A model generated the notes under the pieces. That model was not told the origin of the DNA, ran no database searches, and saw only the letters and a program-made list of their open reading frames with translations. 28,133 nucleotides of DNA from JALTDM01 sp964421355 (GTDB lineage Bacteria > Bacteroidota > Bacteroidia > Bacteroidales > JALTDM01): assembly GCA_964421355.1 (NCBI GenBank), contig CAYQWX010000019.1:1-28133 (forward strand), given 5' to 3'. Both the position numbers and the translations under genes were made by a program. Of the stretch, positions 1-8,113 are shown piece after piece; positions within the stretch are counted from its first letter, which is position 1, and the number at the start of each line of letters is the position of its first letter.

Positions 1-155
1 TGGCTTGACCCAAAATTAACAAAAAGTCAAGACTGCAAATAAATTCCTTGTTTTTGACAATGTTTCGCTACGCAGGATAAAATAAACTTACACCTTTTAC
101 AAGGTGCTCAAACAGCTTTTATCTTTATAGCTCGTCAACATAAAAACTTACGGAA
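1..155. repeat. Possible decayed or dispersed non-coding repeat at the left edge
   Basis: No intact gene is visible here. Read on the plus strand from base 1, the sequence gives a protein-like run broken by stops (WLDPKLTKSQDCK, stop, IPCF, stop, then a stretch containing GAQTAFIFIARQH). This looks like a relic or a translated dispersed repeat rather than a living gene. CTTGAC at 4-9 is repeated inverted as GTCAAG at 26-31. The text resembles short spurious proteins I remember from Bacteroidota intergenic repeats, but no second copy lies in this window, so the repeat call rests on memory and inference. The true left boundary may lie outside the window. Confidence 0.3.
91..106 (-). terminator. 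Small perfect hairpin downstream of nqrF
   Basis: CACCTT, a 4-base loop TTAC, then AAGGTG form a perfect 6-bp stem. On the minus strand it lies about 140 bases beyond the nqrF stop and is followed by a weakly T-rich run (AAGTTTATTTTATC). It could end the nqr transcript, but the T-run is poor and the hairpin may just belong to the repeat-like sequence around it. Confidence 0.25.
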
Positions 156-229
156 GTGATTTGATTTGATGTCAAAAAACACCTGTTGAATGCACTACGC
201 AATAATAGCACTTCTTTTGACTTAATCAC
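156..229. repeat. Nested inverted repeat beside the end of nqrF
   Basis: Two pairs of arms are nested: GTGATT (156-161) pairs with AATCAC (224-229), and GTCAAAA (171-177) pairs with TTTTGAC (215-221). They are separated by a 9-base bulge on one side and 2 bases on the other. The structure sits about 20 bases beyond the nqrF stop codon. It could be a 3' processing or termination structure, or the end of a small repeat element. The pairing is visible in the sequence; the function is inference. Confidence 0.3.
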
Positions 230-248
230 CACAATCGGGAAAATCAAC

Positions 249-1511
249 TTAAGAACCAAAATCATCAAAGAATATATTTTCTTTAGGTACTCCCAAATCA
301 TCAAGCATATTCAATACTGCTTTTGCCATAAGAGGAGGTCCACAAAGATAATATTCCACTTCTTCTGGTTCCTCATGATATTTCAAATAGTTATCATAAA
401 TAACCTGGTGTATAAATCCTGTATATCCTGTCCAATTATCTTCGGGTTTTGGTTCTGACAATGCTATATAAAACTTAAAATTAGGAAAATACTTTTCTAT
501 CTTTCTAAAATCTTCTTCATAAAAGATTTCTCTTTTAGATCTAGCTCCATACCAAAAAGTAGTTTTACGATTGGTTTTAACCGTATGGAATTGATGGAAT
601 ATATGACTTCTCATTGGAGCCATTCCTGCTCCACCACCAATAAACATCATTTCCCTATTTGTATCTTGTACCAAAAAGTCGCCATAAGGTCCTGATATTC
701 TCACTTTATCTCCCTTTTTCCTGGAAAAAATATATGAAGAACCTATTCCTGAAGGAACATTTGCCCAAGCATTCTTTTTCCTATCCCATGGAGGAGTTGC
801 TATACGTACATTTAACATAATTATATTACCTTCTGCAGGATGGTTTGCCATAGAATATGCCCGAACAGTTTCTTCGGTATTTTTAGCTTTCAAATCCCAA
901 AGTTTATATTTATCCCATTCATCTCTATATTCTTTTTCCACAGAAATATCTTTTGCAAAATCTATTTCATAAGGAGGAATATCTATTTGAATATATTGCC
1001 CAGACTTAAAATTCAGATTTTCACCTTCAGGCAATTTTACTACAAATTCCTTTATAAACGTTGCCACATTCCTATTGGAAACAACTTCGCATTCCCATTT
1101 TTTTATGCTAAATACCTCATCAGGGACTTTTACTTTCACATTTTCTTTCACTTTTACTTGACACGCCAGTCGCCATTTTTCTTTAATTTCTTTTCTCGTA
1201 AAAAATCCTGTTTCTGTAGGAAGTATTTCTCCTCCCCCTTCCACCACTTGCACTCTACACATACCACATGAGCCTTTACCTCCACAAGCAGAAGGCATAA
1301 GTATTCCTGCATTATTAAGAGTAGTAAGCAATGTGCCTCCTGCTGGTACAGTTAATTGCTTTTTACCCCTATTTATATCAATGGTAACTTCTCCTGACGG
1401 AACAAGTTTTTCTTTTGCCTTCAATATTACAAAAACTAATAACAATAGTAATACTAAAAATACTATTACACTTATACTTATAACCTCTATAACTGACAAC
1501 AATATTATCAT
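249..1511 (-). CDS. nqrF: Na+-translocating NADH:quinone reductase subunit F
   Basis: This is the electron-input subunit of the sodium-pumping NADH:quinone reductase: it oxidises NADH on FAD and passes electrons through a 2Fe-2S centre into the membrane subunits. In its 420 residues I see one N-terminal membrane helix (about 5-30) and a plant-type ferredoxin domain with cluster cysteines C76, C82, C85 and C117 (the Vibrio NqrF pattern shifted by six residues). A ferredoxin-reductase FAD domain follows with RAYSMA (about 215-220), then an NAD-binding domain with GGGAGMAPMRS and a C-terminal YLCGPP...FFDDFGS typical of NqrF. It is the last gene of nqrABCDEF, 15 bases after nqrE. The length is normal and all cofactor residues are present. 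Confidence 0.97.
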   Translation of the reverse strand: MIILLSVIEVISISVIVFLVLLLLLVFVILKAKEKLVPSGEVTIDINRGKKQLTVPAGGTLLTTLNNAGILMPSACGGKGSCGMCRVQVVEGGGEILPTETGFFTRKEIKEKWRLACQVKVKENVKVKVPDEVFSIKKWECEVVSNRNVATFIKEFVVKLPEGENLNFKSGQYIQIDIPPYEIDFAKDISVEKEYRDEWDKYKLWDLKAKNTEETVRAYSMANHPAEGNIIMLNVRIATPPWDRKKNAWANVPSGIGSSYIFSRKKGDKVRISGPYGDFLVQDTNREMMFIGGGAGMAPMRSHIFHQFHTVKTNRKTTFWYGARSKREIFYEEDFRKIEKYFPNFKFYIALSEPKPEDNWTGYTGFIHQVIYDNYLKYHEEPEEVEYYLCGPPLMAKAVLNMLDDLGVPKENIFFDDFGS

Positions 1512-1526
1512 ATCTATTTTTTTTTT

Positions 1527-2144
1527 TTACAATTTAATACCCATAAAACTCATAAAAGCAATACCCATCAATGCAGTAATGATAAATGTAATTCCCAATC
1601 CCCTTAAAGGAGCAGGCACGTTTGAATATTTTATTTTTTCCCGTATGGCAGCAATAGCCACTATTGCCAAAAACCAGCCAACACCGGAACCTAATCCGTA
1701 TACTGCCGCTTCACCTACATTGTTGAAGTTTTTTTCTTGCATAAATAATGAACCACCTAATATTGCACAATTTACCGCTATAAGAGGTAAAAAGATTCCC
1801 AGAGAAGCATACAACGATGGAGAATACCGTTCCACAACCATTTCAACAAGTTGCACAAATGAAGCAATTACCGCTATAAATATTATAAAACTCAAAAAAC
1901 TTAAATCAACATCTGCAAATGAGCTACTTATCCAGGTTAATGCACCGGGTTTCAACAAATAATTATCTATTAAATAATCCAACGGGACTGTAACAGCTAA
2001 AACAAATATTACTGCTAACCCCAAGCCAAAAGAAGTTTTTACCGTTTTGGAAACCGCCAAATAGGAACACATTCCCAAAAAATAGGCAAAAACCATATTG
2101 TCAATAAAAATTGACCTAACAAATATGTTAAATATATTTTCCAT
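1527..2144 (-). CDS. nqrE: Na+-translocating NADH:quinone reductase subunit E
   Basis: Integral membrane subunit of Na+-NQR, 205 residues with about six hydrophobic helices. NqrE and NqrD are homologous inverted-topology subunits that share an intramembrane iron-sulfur site. The two expected cysteines are present: C26 in GMCSYLAVS and C126 in NCAILGG. The second sits six residues later than in the Vibrio protein because of a short insertion in the loop around 60-80. The gene is 17 bases downstream of nqrD and 15 bases upstream of nqrF in one operon. Nothing is missing. The paralogue nqrD is distinguished by its longer charged N-terminus. Confidence 0.96.
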   Translation of the reverse strand: MENIFNIFVRSIFIDNMVFAYFLGMCSYLAVSKTVKTSFGLGLAVIFVLAVTVPLDYLIDNYLLKPGALTWISSSFADVDLSFLSFIIFIAVIASFVQLVEMVVERYSPSLYASLGIFLPLIAVNCAILGGSLFMQEKNFNNVGEAAVYGLGSGVGWFLAIVAIAAIREKIKYSNVPAPLRGLGITFIITALMGIAFMSFMGIKL

Positions 2145-2161
2145 AATTTTTTTACTGTTTG

Positions 2162-2803
2162 TTATTTAACCATATCTTTATTTCTTGCCCGATGTATCCA
2201 TATAATCACTCCTAATGTAATAAGAGCCATTGGTGGCAAAATCATCATTCCGTTATTTTCATATCCTATCTTATACAACCCTAATTTCTCAAATATTGGA
2301 TATCCTAATACGGTACCACTACCTAATAATTCTCTAAAAAATGATACAATTACCAAAATCAAGGCATATCCTCCTGCATTACCTATACCATCTAAAAATG
2401 AACGCCAAGGATTATTTCCCAATGCAAAAGCTTCCAGTCTCCCCATTATAATACAGTTGGTAATTATAAGTCCCACAAAAACAGATAATTGCTTACTCAC
2501 ATCATAAACATAAGCTTTCAACACTTGATCTACTATTATCACCATAAAAGATATAACTACAAGCTGAACAATGATTCTTATGCGAGTAGGAATAAGTTTT
2601 CGTATCATTGAAATTACTACATTAGAAAAAGCCAGCACTACCATTACCGATATCCCCATTACTATAGCAGGTTTCATTTTTACCGTTACAGCAAGAGAAG
2701 AACATATACCTAACACTAATACAGTAACTGGATTTTCTTTCCACAAAGGATTTGTAAGTAATTTCAAGTTTTTGGGAGAAAACAAAGGTTCTTTTTCTTT
2801 CAT
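2162..2803 (-). CDS. nqrD: Na+-translocating NADH:quinone reductase subunit D
   Basis: Integral membrane subunit of Na+-NQR, 213 residues with about six membrane helices. It begins with the charged stretch typical of NqrD (FSPKNLKLLTNPLWKENPV). It carries the paired cysteines C34 (GICSSLAVT) and C117 (TNCIIMGR), which in this family bind the iron site between NqrD and NqrE. Its start follows the nqrC stop by two bases, so the genes are probably translationally coupled. The C-terminus ends in a basic cytoplasmic tail. No anomalies. Confidence 0.96.
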   Translation of the reverse strand: MKEKEPLFSPKNLKLLTNPLWKENPVTVLVLGICSSLAVTVKMKPAIVMGISVMVVLAFSNVVISMIRKLIPTRIRIIVQLVVISFMVIIVDQVLKAYVYDVSKQLSVFVGLIITNCIIMGRLEAFALGNNPWRSFLDGIGNAGGYALILVIVSFFRELLGSGTVLGYPIFEKLGLYKIGYENNGMMILPPMALITLGVIIWIHRARNKDMVK

Positions 2804-2805
2804 TT

Positions 2806-3507
2806 TTATTTAGTTTTTTTATAGTTCTTAAAAAATTCCACATAATTTTCCAATGTATTACTTATCATAGCCTCTACTCCTTTACTTGTAAGAGTAGCTC
2901 CCGACACTGCATCTACTTGGTGTTCATTATGTATTTTCAAATTCTTTTCCACCTTTATACCTATCAGTGTTCCATTTTTGTCGAATATCTTTTTACCTGC
3001 AAATTGCTTTCTAAATTTAGGTTTAACTATTTCTGCACCCAGTCCAGGCGTTTCCGTTTTATGACCAAAACTTATACCCACTATTGTATTCATATCATCA
3101 GATAAAGCCATATATCCCCAGATAGGTCCCCACAATCCTTTCCCATACATAGGTATAACAAAATATTTCTTACCGTCAACTTCAGCTATAAATAATGGCA
3201 TTTTACGTTCCTGCTTGGGTTTATGTAATTCTTCTTTCAAATCAATATCAAAAGCATTTCCTTCTTCGTATTTACCATCAGGGGTAATTATATACATCTT
3301 TTTTATATACTTATCAAACACTTTATCAGCCTCAGCAAAAGACACTTCTTTATTTAATGAAGCAAGGATATTTTGCTTTTTTTCCACCATTATATTTTTT
3401 TCCTGAACAGGTTTCAACATTAGAGATGTAAATGACAACCCAAATGCAACCACCGTAACCATTACGATAGTGAAAATAAAAGTATATGTATTACTTTCTT
3501 TATTCAT
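2806..3507 (-). CDS. nqrC: Na+-translocating NADH:quinone reductase subunit C (covalent FMN)
   Basis: NqrC is a membrane-anchored subunit facing the periplasm that carries a covalently bound FMN. The 233-residue protein has one N-terminal membrane helix (about 8-30) and an FMN-binding domain. The flavinylation motif is SGATLTS at 202-208 (preceded by DAV), and T205 is the expected phosphoester-linked threonine. The attachment is made by the flavin transferase ApbE, which is not in this window. The gene sits 11 bases after nqrB and 2 bases before nqrD. WGPIWGYMAL and HKTETPGLGAEI are further conserved NqrC stretches. Confidence 0.97.
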   Translation of the reverse strand: MNKESNTYTFIFTIVMVTVVAFGLSFTSLMLKPVQEKNIMVEKKQNILASLNKEVSFAEADKVFDKYIKKMYIITPDGKYEEGNAFDIDLKEELHKPKQERKMPLFIAEVDGKKYFVIPMYGKGLWGPIWGYMALSDDMNTIVGISFGHKTETPGLGAEIVKPKFRKQFAGKKIFDKNGTLIGIKVEKNLKIHNEHQVDAVSGATLTSKGVEAMISNTLENYVEFFKNYKKTK

Positions 3508-3518
3508 AGTACCAAATT

Positions 3519-4706
3519 TTAATTTGTTTTCCAGCGTTTCATTCTTTTCTTAATATGATTTTGAACAATTATATGGTCAATCAAAGGTGCAAAAGTATTG
3601 AGCAACAATATAGACAACATAACACCCTCAGGATAAGCAGGATTTACCACACGAATAAGTATTGCCATAGCACCTATCAAAAAACCGTAAATGTATTTGC
3701 CAAGTTTTGTTTGAGCCATAGTTACGGGGTCAGTAGCCATAAACACCATTCCGAAAGCAAAACCTCCTACTAACAAATGAGCATAAGCGGGGAAAGTCAT
3801 CAATGGAGAAGAACCAACAAGGTTAAACAATAAAGCCATAAGATAGCCACCTGTAAATGCAGATAACATAACACGCCAGCTACCTACTCCTGTAATTAAA
3901 AGAATTAAGGCTCCAATAAATATTGCAAATGCAGATGTTTCCCCAATACTCCCCGGCATAAATCCCCAAAACATATCCCATATGGAAAGTGACTGCCCCA
4001 AACCATTTGTTAAATGAACTGCTTGGCTTCCATTTTCTGCCGCAAGTTGAGCCAACACAGTAGAACCACTAAACCCATCTACAATATCTTTCCCTTGATT
4101 AAGTCCAGCTATCCATACCTTATCTCCACTCATCCACGAAGGATAAGCAAAAAACAAAAATGCTCTCGCTACTAAAGCAGGATTAAAAATATTCATTCCA
4201 GTGCCTCCAAACACCTCTTTGGCAAAAATTACTGAAAAGGCAACTCCTACCGCTAACATCCACAATGGGACATCTACAGGGACTATCATAGGAATAAGTA
4301 AACCGGTAACAAAGTAACCTTCATTTACTTCTTCATTACGCAACTGTGCAAATATTATTTCTATTACACCTCCCACTACATAAGACACTATCAAAAGAGG
4401 TAAAAATTTTACGAAGCCGTATCCAAACGACTGCCATATACTCCACTCTTGCCCGATAGCCAAAGAATGTTGATAACCAATATTAAATATACCAAACAAC
4501 AATGCCGGCAATAACGCTATCACAACAATAGTCATTGTTCGCTTCAAGTCCACATAATCACGTATATGAGAACCTCTTGTTGTCACTTTATCAGGCACAT
4601 AAAAAAATGTATATGCAGCTTCTACCGAAGAATGCAAAAAGTGAAGAGGCTTACCATTTTCCGTTTTTTCCAATAAATTTTTCAATATATTTTTCAATGC
4701 ACTCAT
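3519..4706 (-). CDS. nqrB: Na+-translocating NADH:quinone reductase subunit B (covalent FMN, quinone site)
   Basis: The largest membrane subunit of Na+-NQR, implicated in sodium translocation and in binding quinone and a covalent FMN; 395 residues with about ten membrane helices. It is recognised by the N-terminal VTTRGSHIRDYVDLKRTM, GTGMNIFNPALVARAFLFFAYP, and the flavin-attachment region DGFSGSTVLAQ. The attachment motif is normally SGAT; here it reads S213-G214-S215-T216, so the threonine is kept but the alanine before it is serine. The start lies one base after the nqrA stop. Identity is certain; the motif variation is discussed in the findings. Confidence 0.97.
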   Translation of the reverse strand: MSALKNILKNLLEKTENGKPLHFLHSSVEAAYTFFYVPDKVTTRGSHIRDYVDLKRTMTIVVIALLPALLFGIFNIGYQHSLAIGQEWSIWQSFGYGFVKFLPLLIVSYVVGGVIEIIFAQLRNEEVNEGYFVTGLLIPMIVPVDVPLWMLAVGVAFSVIFAKEVFGGTGMNIFNPALVARAFLFFAYPSWMSGDKVWIAGLNQGKDIVDGFSGSTVLAQLAAENGSQAVHLTNGLGQSLSIWDMFWGFMPGSIGETSAFAIFIGALILLITGVGSWRVMLSAFTGGYLMALLFNLVGSSPLMTFPAYAHLLVGGFAFGMVFMATDPVTMAQTKLGKYIYGFLIGAMAILIRVVNPAYPEGVMLSILLLNTFAPLIDHIIVQNHIKKRMKRWKTN

Positions 4707-4707
4707 T

Positions 4708-6063
4708 TTAATTGTCTTTTAGTATAAGTTCAATACCTTTCGTTACTATTTCCTGTATGTTTATTTTTGAAACACAAGCATACTCCATTAAAGCAAAATC
4801 TTCAGGCACTACTTCATATATTCCTAATTTTTCTATCATATTAAAATCTTCGGCAATAATGGACTTCAATAAAAAAGATGGTAATATATCCACTGCAACA
4901 TACTTTTCACTTATTTCAGGAATAACAAAAGGTCTTTCTTCTCCATGAAAGTTAGTATCAAAAGAATATTTTCTTTTTTTGGAATGAAGCAACCATGAAA
5001 AAAACATTCGTGACGGACTATATTTTTTTAATCCAGGCATTACCCACCCCATAAATTCTTCGTATTTCCCTTCTTTTATCACAGAAACCATATCATTATA
5101 AATACCGTCAAAGCCGTCAATTCCTGCATTTCTACCGGTAAGCACTGATCCTGAAATTATTCTTGTTTCATACTCATCATTTATTTTGTCCTTTACCAGA
5201 TCTTTCATCATAAAGCCTGCTCCAATCCTGTAATACATTGGTCTTTTCACTTCGGGACCGACAAGTCCAACAATTTTAGTCATATCAAGGCGTCCCGTTA
5301 ATGCCAACCTTCCTATAAAAACAGTAGTCCACGGCTTAACATACCATATTTTATTATCCTTGTTAATAGGAGTAATTTTTTGTGCTATTGTAGAAATGTT
5401 CCCTGCAGGATGAGGTCCTTTTACAAAAACTTTTTCTACTCCCTCAATATTTATTTTATCCAAAAGGTCATATTTTCTATTAGCGTTTATGGTAAGATAT
5501 GTTTTAGTAGCTAATTTTGATAAAACTTCCACACCTTTCACAAAATATTCAAAGTCATTTTGTAAAGTAAAATTATAATCTTGTGCTAAAGGTGAGGTAT
5601 CGCTTGTATGAACATAAATAGCTTCAGGCATCGTGTCAGGTTCAGCTATTATATCAAATGGTCTTTGCCTAATTCCTGTCCATAATCCACTTTCTAAAAG
5701 CACTTCTTTTATTTGTTCTGCAGAAGCATGTTCATTTATAGTATTAAATTGCTTATATTCATCATTTTCCTTTTTTACCACTACTGATAAAATGCGTCTT
5801 TTTTCTCCTCTGTTTATACTTTCGACAACCCCAGATACAGGCGATGTTACTTTAATTCGTTCATCTTTTTTATCATATAATAATACATCTCCTGCTTTTA
5901 CTTTTTCTCCCTGTTTTATTTTAGGCTTTAATGTAAGCCAATAAAAATCTATGGGAACAACAGCAACCAGTCCATTATCTATAGATATTCCATCAATCTT
6001 GGCTATAGCGTCTCCTGCAATAGGAATATTTAATCCCTTTTTTGAAATTATTCTATGATTCAT
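4708..6063 (-). CDS. nqrA: Na+-translocating NADH:quinone reductase subunit A
   Basis: Peripheral cytoplasmic subunit of Na+-NQR and the first gene of the operon; 451 residues, normal length. The N-terminal GLNIPIAGDA, the barrel-sandwich-like segment (KVKAGDVLLYDKKDERIKVTSPVSG) and GPHPAGN (about 220) are typical NqrA motifs. NqrA contains no redox cofactor of its own; it packs against NqrB near the quinone region. The ATG at 6063 opens the operon. The 266 bases upstream show no convincing TAnnTTTG element for this strand, so the promoter is unassigned. The nqrB ATG begins one base after the nqrA stop codon. Confidence 0.96.
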   Translation of the reverse strand: MNHRIISKKGLNIPIAGDAIAKIDGISIDNGLVAVVPIDFYWLTLKPKIKQGEKVKAGDVLLYDKKDERIKVTSPVSGVVESINRGEKRRILSVVVKKENDEYKQFNTINEHASAEQIKEVLLESGLWTGIRQRPFDIIAEPDTMPEAIYVHTSDTSPLAQDYNFTLQNDFEYFVKGVEVLSKLATKTYLTINANRKYDLLDKINIEGVEKVFVKGPHPAGNISTIAQKITPINKDNKIWYVKPWTTVFIGRLALTGRLDMTKIVGLVGPEVKRPMYYRIGAGFMMKDLVKDKINDEYETRIISGSVLTGRNAGIDGFDGIYNDMVSVIKEGKYEEFMGWVMPGLKKYSPSRMFFSWLLHSKKRKYSFDTNFHGEERPFVIPEISEKYVAVDILPSFLLKSIIAEDFNMIEKLGIYEVVPEDFALMEYACVSKINIQEIVTKGIELILKDN

Positions 6064-6329
6064 ACTCTGTTAGAAATTTGAGTTCAAATTAAACATTTAA
6101 GTTATTTCATAAAACTGAGGAAAGTCATTTTTTTTTCAAAATACCTAAATGAAGTTATCAAAATAACAAATAACAATGGAAAATAAAAAAATATTTAACG
6201 AAAATGTAAAAATCTATATTATCAAACCAATATTGTTTAAAATGATTCTAAAACCTCAAAGTGATATTTTAACAAGTTGAAAAATATTGTGTATTTTTCC
6301 ATAAAAAACACTTATTACACTATTGTTTC
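6064..6329. other. AT-rich intergenic region upstream of nqrA
   Basis: 266 bases of very AT-rich sequence between the nqrA start and the amrB stop, both on the minus strand. I see no gene, RNA gene or strong hairpin. The nqr operon promoter should lie here, but I could not find a minus-strand TAnnTTTG element near 6063. It is therefore recorded as an unassigned promoter region. Confidence 0.5.
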
Positions 6330-7133
6330 CTAATATACTATTGCACCCATATATCCTACTACACTGTTGTAATCTCCCGTAATGTATCCACTGTGAGTAT
6401 ATGATATTACTTTGGCATTTAGTTCTAATTCCACAGAAGTTTTTATTAGTCCTTGTATGCCTATTTTACCACAAGCTTCACATGGCATTTGTAGTAATTT
6501 TATATCTTGGTTTTCCACTCCTGCTATACATGCTTTGTCTATTCCTTCGGCTGTAACTGCATTGTGAAAATGACTTAAATCACTACTTATTACTACACCT
6601 ATATTTTTTTTAAGTACAAACAAATATCTGATTATTCTGCTTATTATTGTGTAAGATGTTCCTATTCCGTAAATAAGTTCTAATACTTTTACTTTTTGAG
6701 GAGAATTATAATAAGCAATAAAAGGCATTTGTGTTTCTGTGCTATGTTCCAAATAGTGAGCTTTTTCCTCCAAAGTAAATTTGTAATGTGTGTGTAAATC
6801 TTCCAATAAATCCTTGTTTATGTCTATAAGCCCAAAAGGTGTTTCATATTTATCATAAAATGAAGCACTTATTCCTCTAAAAGCAACATGATGAGATGGT
6901 CCTATTACTACTATGGTATCAAAATGTGCATTGGATAGCATTTTATGCACTTTGTTTGCTATTTCTCCGCTGTAAACGTAACCTGCATGTGGTGAAATTA
7001 TTGCTTTTGGTTTCACATCTAATTGTGTGGAAGTATCTTTTTTGTTCCAGAAGTTTATCATTTTAATTATTTCTTCTGCCTCATAAGGATAAAATTGTCC
7101 TCTTACTCCTGCTTTTCTTATGTCTATTCCCAT
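6330..7133 (-). CDS. amrB: AmmeMemoRadiSam system protein B (MEMO1 family)
   Basis: A member of the MEMO1 family, related in fold to class III extradiol dioxygenases, whose bacterial function is not established. The 267-residue protein begins RKAGVRGQFYP, contains ISPHAGYVYSG (H49), VIGPSHHVAF (H81, H82), VVISSDLSHFH and CEACGKIG (C218/C221). H49, H81 and the late cysteine correspond by position to residues reported to bind iron in human MEMO1. It is the last gene of the amrA-amrS-amrB cluster and overlaps the end of amrS by 10 bases, implying coupled translation. Length and motifs are normal. Family assignment is firm, the biochemical role is not. Confidence 0.93.
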   Translation of the reverse strand: MGIDIRKAGVRGQFYPYEAEEIIKMINFWNKKDTSTQLDVKPKAIISPHAGYVYSGEIANKVHKMLSNAHFDTIVVIGPSHHVAFRGISASFYDKYETPFGLIDINKDLLEDLHTHYKFTLEEKAHYLEHSTETQMPFIAYYNSPQKVKVLELIYGIGTSYTIISRIIRYLFVLKKNIGVVISSDLSHFHNAVTAEGIDKACIAGVENQDIKLLQMPCEACGKIGIQGLIKTSVELELNAKVISYTHSGYITGDYNSVVGYMGAIVY

Positions 7134-8110
7134 ACACCTGCTATTTTTGTATTACAATATGGACAAAATCCATTGCTTATTGTATTGTTGATTGTATAAA
7201 ATCCATGTCTAACTACAAGTTTTGCTCCACATCTTGGACATAATGTGATATTTTCCAGTCCCCTATTGCCTACATATACAAAATTGAGTCCTGCTTGATA
7301 TGCAATTTCTTCTGCTGTCAATAAAGAAGGTATAGGTGTAGGAGGAGTTTCTGTCATCTTGTAGTCAGGATAAAAAGCATTGATATGCCAAGGTGTATTT
7401 TTCCCAAGTTCTGTTGCAATAAATGTTGCAATTTCTTTGAGTTCATTTTTGCTATCGTTTACTCCTGGTATGATAAGAGTGGTTACTTCCAACCAAATAT
7501 TTTGCTTTTTTAGTTTTATAAGATTTTCTTTTATTTTGAATGGGGCTTTTAGTATTTTGCGGTAATATTCTTCATTGTTGCTTTTATAGTCTATATTGCA
7601 AGCATCTATTATTTGTCCCATATCTTCTATCACCTCGTCAGACATAAGTCCGTTGGATACCATTATGTTTTTGATACCATGTTGCTTTGCTAGTATGGCA
7701 GTATCTCTTACGAAAGGATAAAAAATAGTTGGTTCGTTATAAGTGTAGGCAATAATTTTTATTTGTTTTGATAATGCTATCGATACAAGTTTTTCAGGAG
7801 TAGTATGTGTTGAATTACGAACATTATTTGTTTGTGAAATTTGCCAATTTTGGCAAAATGGACATTTCATATTACATCCCACTGTGCCCAATGACAATGT
7901 ACTGCTTCCCGGCAAAAAGTGGTAAAGAGGTTTTTTTTCAACAGGGTCTATATGTAATGCTGCAATATTACCATATACCATATTTTTGAGTTGCCCGCTC
8001 ATGTTTATATTTACTCCACATGCTCCTGTTTGCCCTTCTTTTAGAGTGCAGTAGTGTTGGCATAGCAAGCAAGTAATGGTGCCATTATTATTTTTTTTAT
8101 AAAATTTCAT
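7124..8110 (-). CDS. amrS: AmmeMemoRadiSam system radical SAM enzyme
   Basis: A radical S-adenosylmethionine enzyme of the AmmeMemoRadiSam group, substrate unknown. In its 328 residues the 4Fe-4S/SAM motif is C79-N-M-K-C83-P-F-C86, preceded by an N-terminal cysteine cluster (C14, C17, C21, C31). The protein ends in two CxxC pairs (CPRCGAK and CPYCNTK) that look like a zinc ribbon. Conserved barrel segments include AYTYNEPTIFYPF and VTTLIIPGVNDS, as in pyruvate-formate-lyase-activating-enzyme-like proteins. It lies three bases after amrA and overlaps amrB by 10 bases. No glycyl-radical partner gene is nearby, so an activating-enzyme role is not supported by context. Confidence 0.93.
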   Translation of the reverse strand: MKFYKKNNNGTITCLLCQHYCTLKEGQTGACGVNINMSGQLKNMVYGNIAALHIDPVEKKPLYHFLPGSSTLSLGTVGCNMKCPFCQNWQISQTNNVRNSTHTTPEKLVSIALSKQIKIIAYTYNEPTIFYPFVRDTAILAKQHGIKNIMVSNGLMSDEVIEDMGQIIDACNIDYKSNNEEYYRKILKAPFKIKENLIKLKKQNIWLEVTTLIIPGVNDSKNELKEIATFIATELGKNTPWHINAFYPDYKMTETPPTPIPSLLTAEEIAYQAGLNFVYVGNRGLENITLCPRCGAKLVVRHGFYTINNTISNGFCPYCNTKIAGVWE

Positions 8111-8113
8111 TGT

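Noticed and set aside
840..1962. Plus-strand open frames across nqrF and nqrE (for example 840-1271 and 1333-1962).
   Set aside because: They are antisense shadows of well-supported nqr genes, with low-complexity Phe/Ile/Asn-rich translations and no recognisable domain.
6064..6329. A possible riboswitch or small RNA upstream of nqrA.
   Set aside because: The spacer is almost pure A/T with no stable hairpin or recognisable aptamer core.
7124..8110. The radical SAM gene as a pyruvate-formate-lyase-activating enzyme.
   Set aside because: No glycyl-radical enzyme gene is adjacent, while both AmmeMemoRadiSam partners are; the N- and C-terminal cysteine groups also fit that family.
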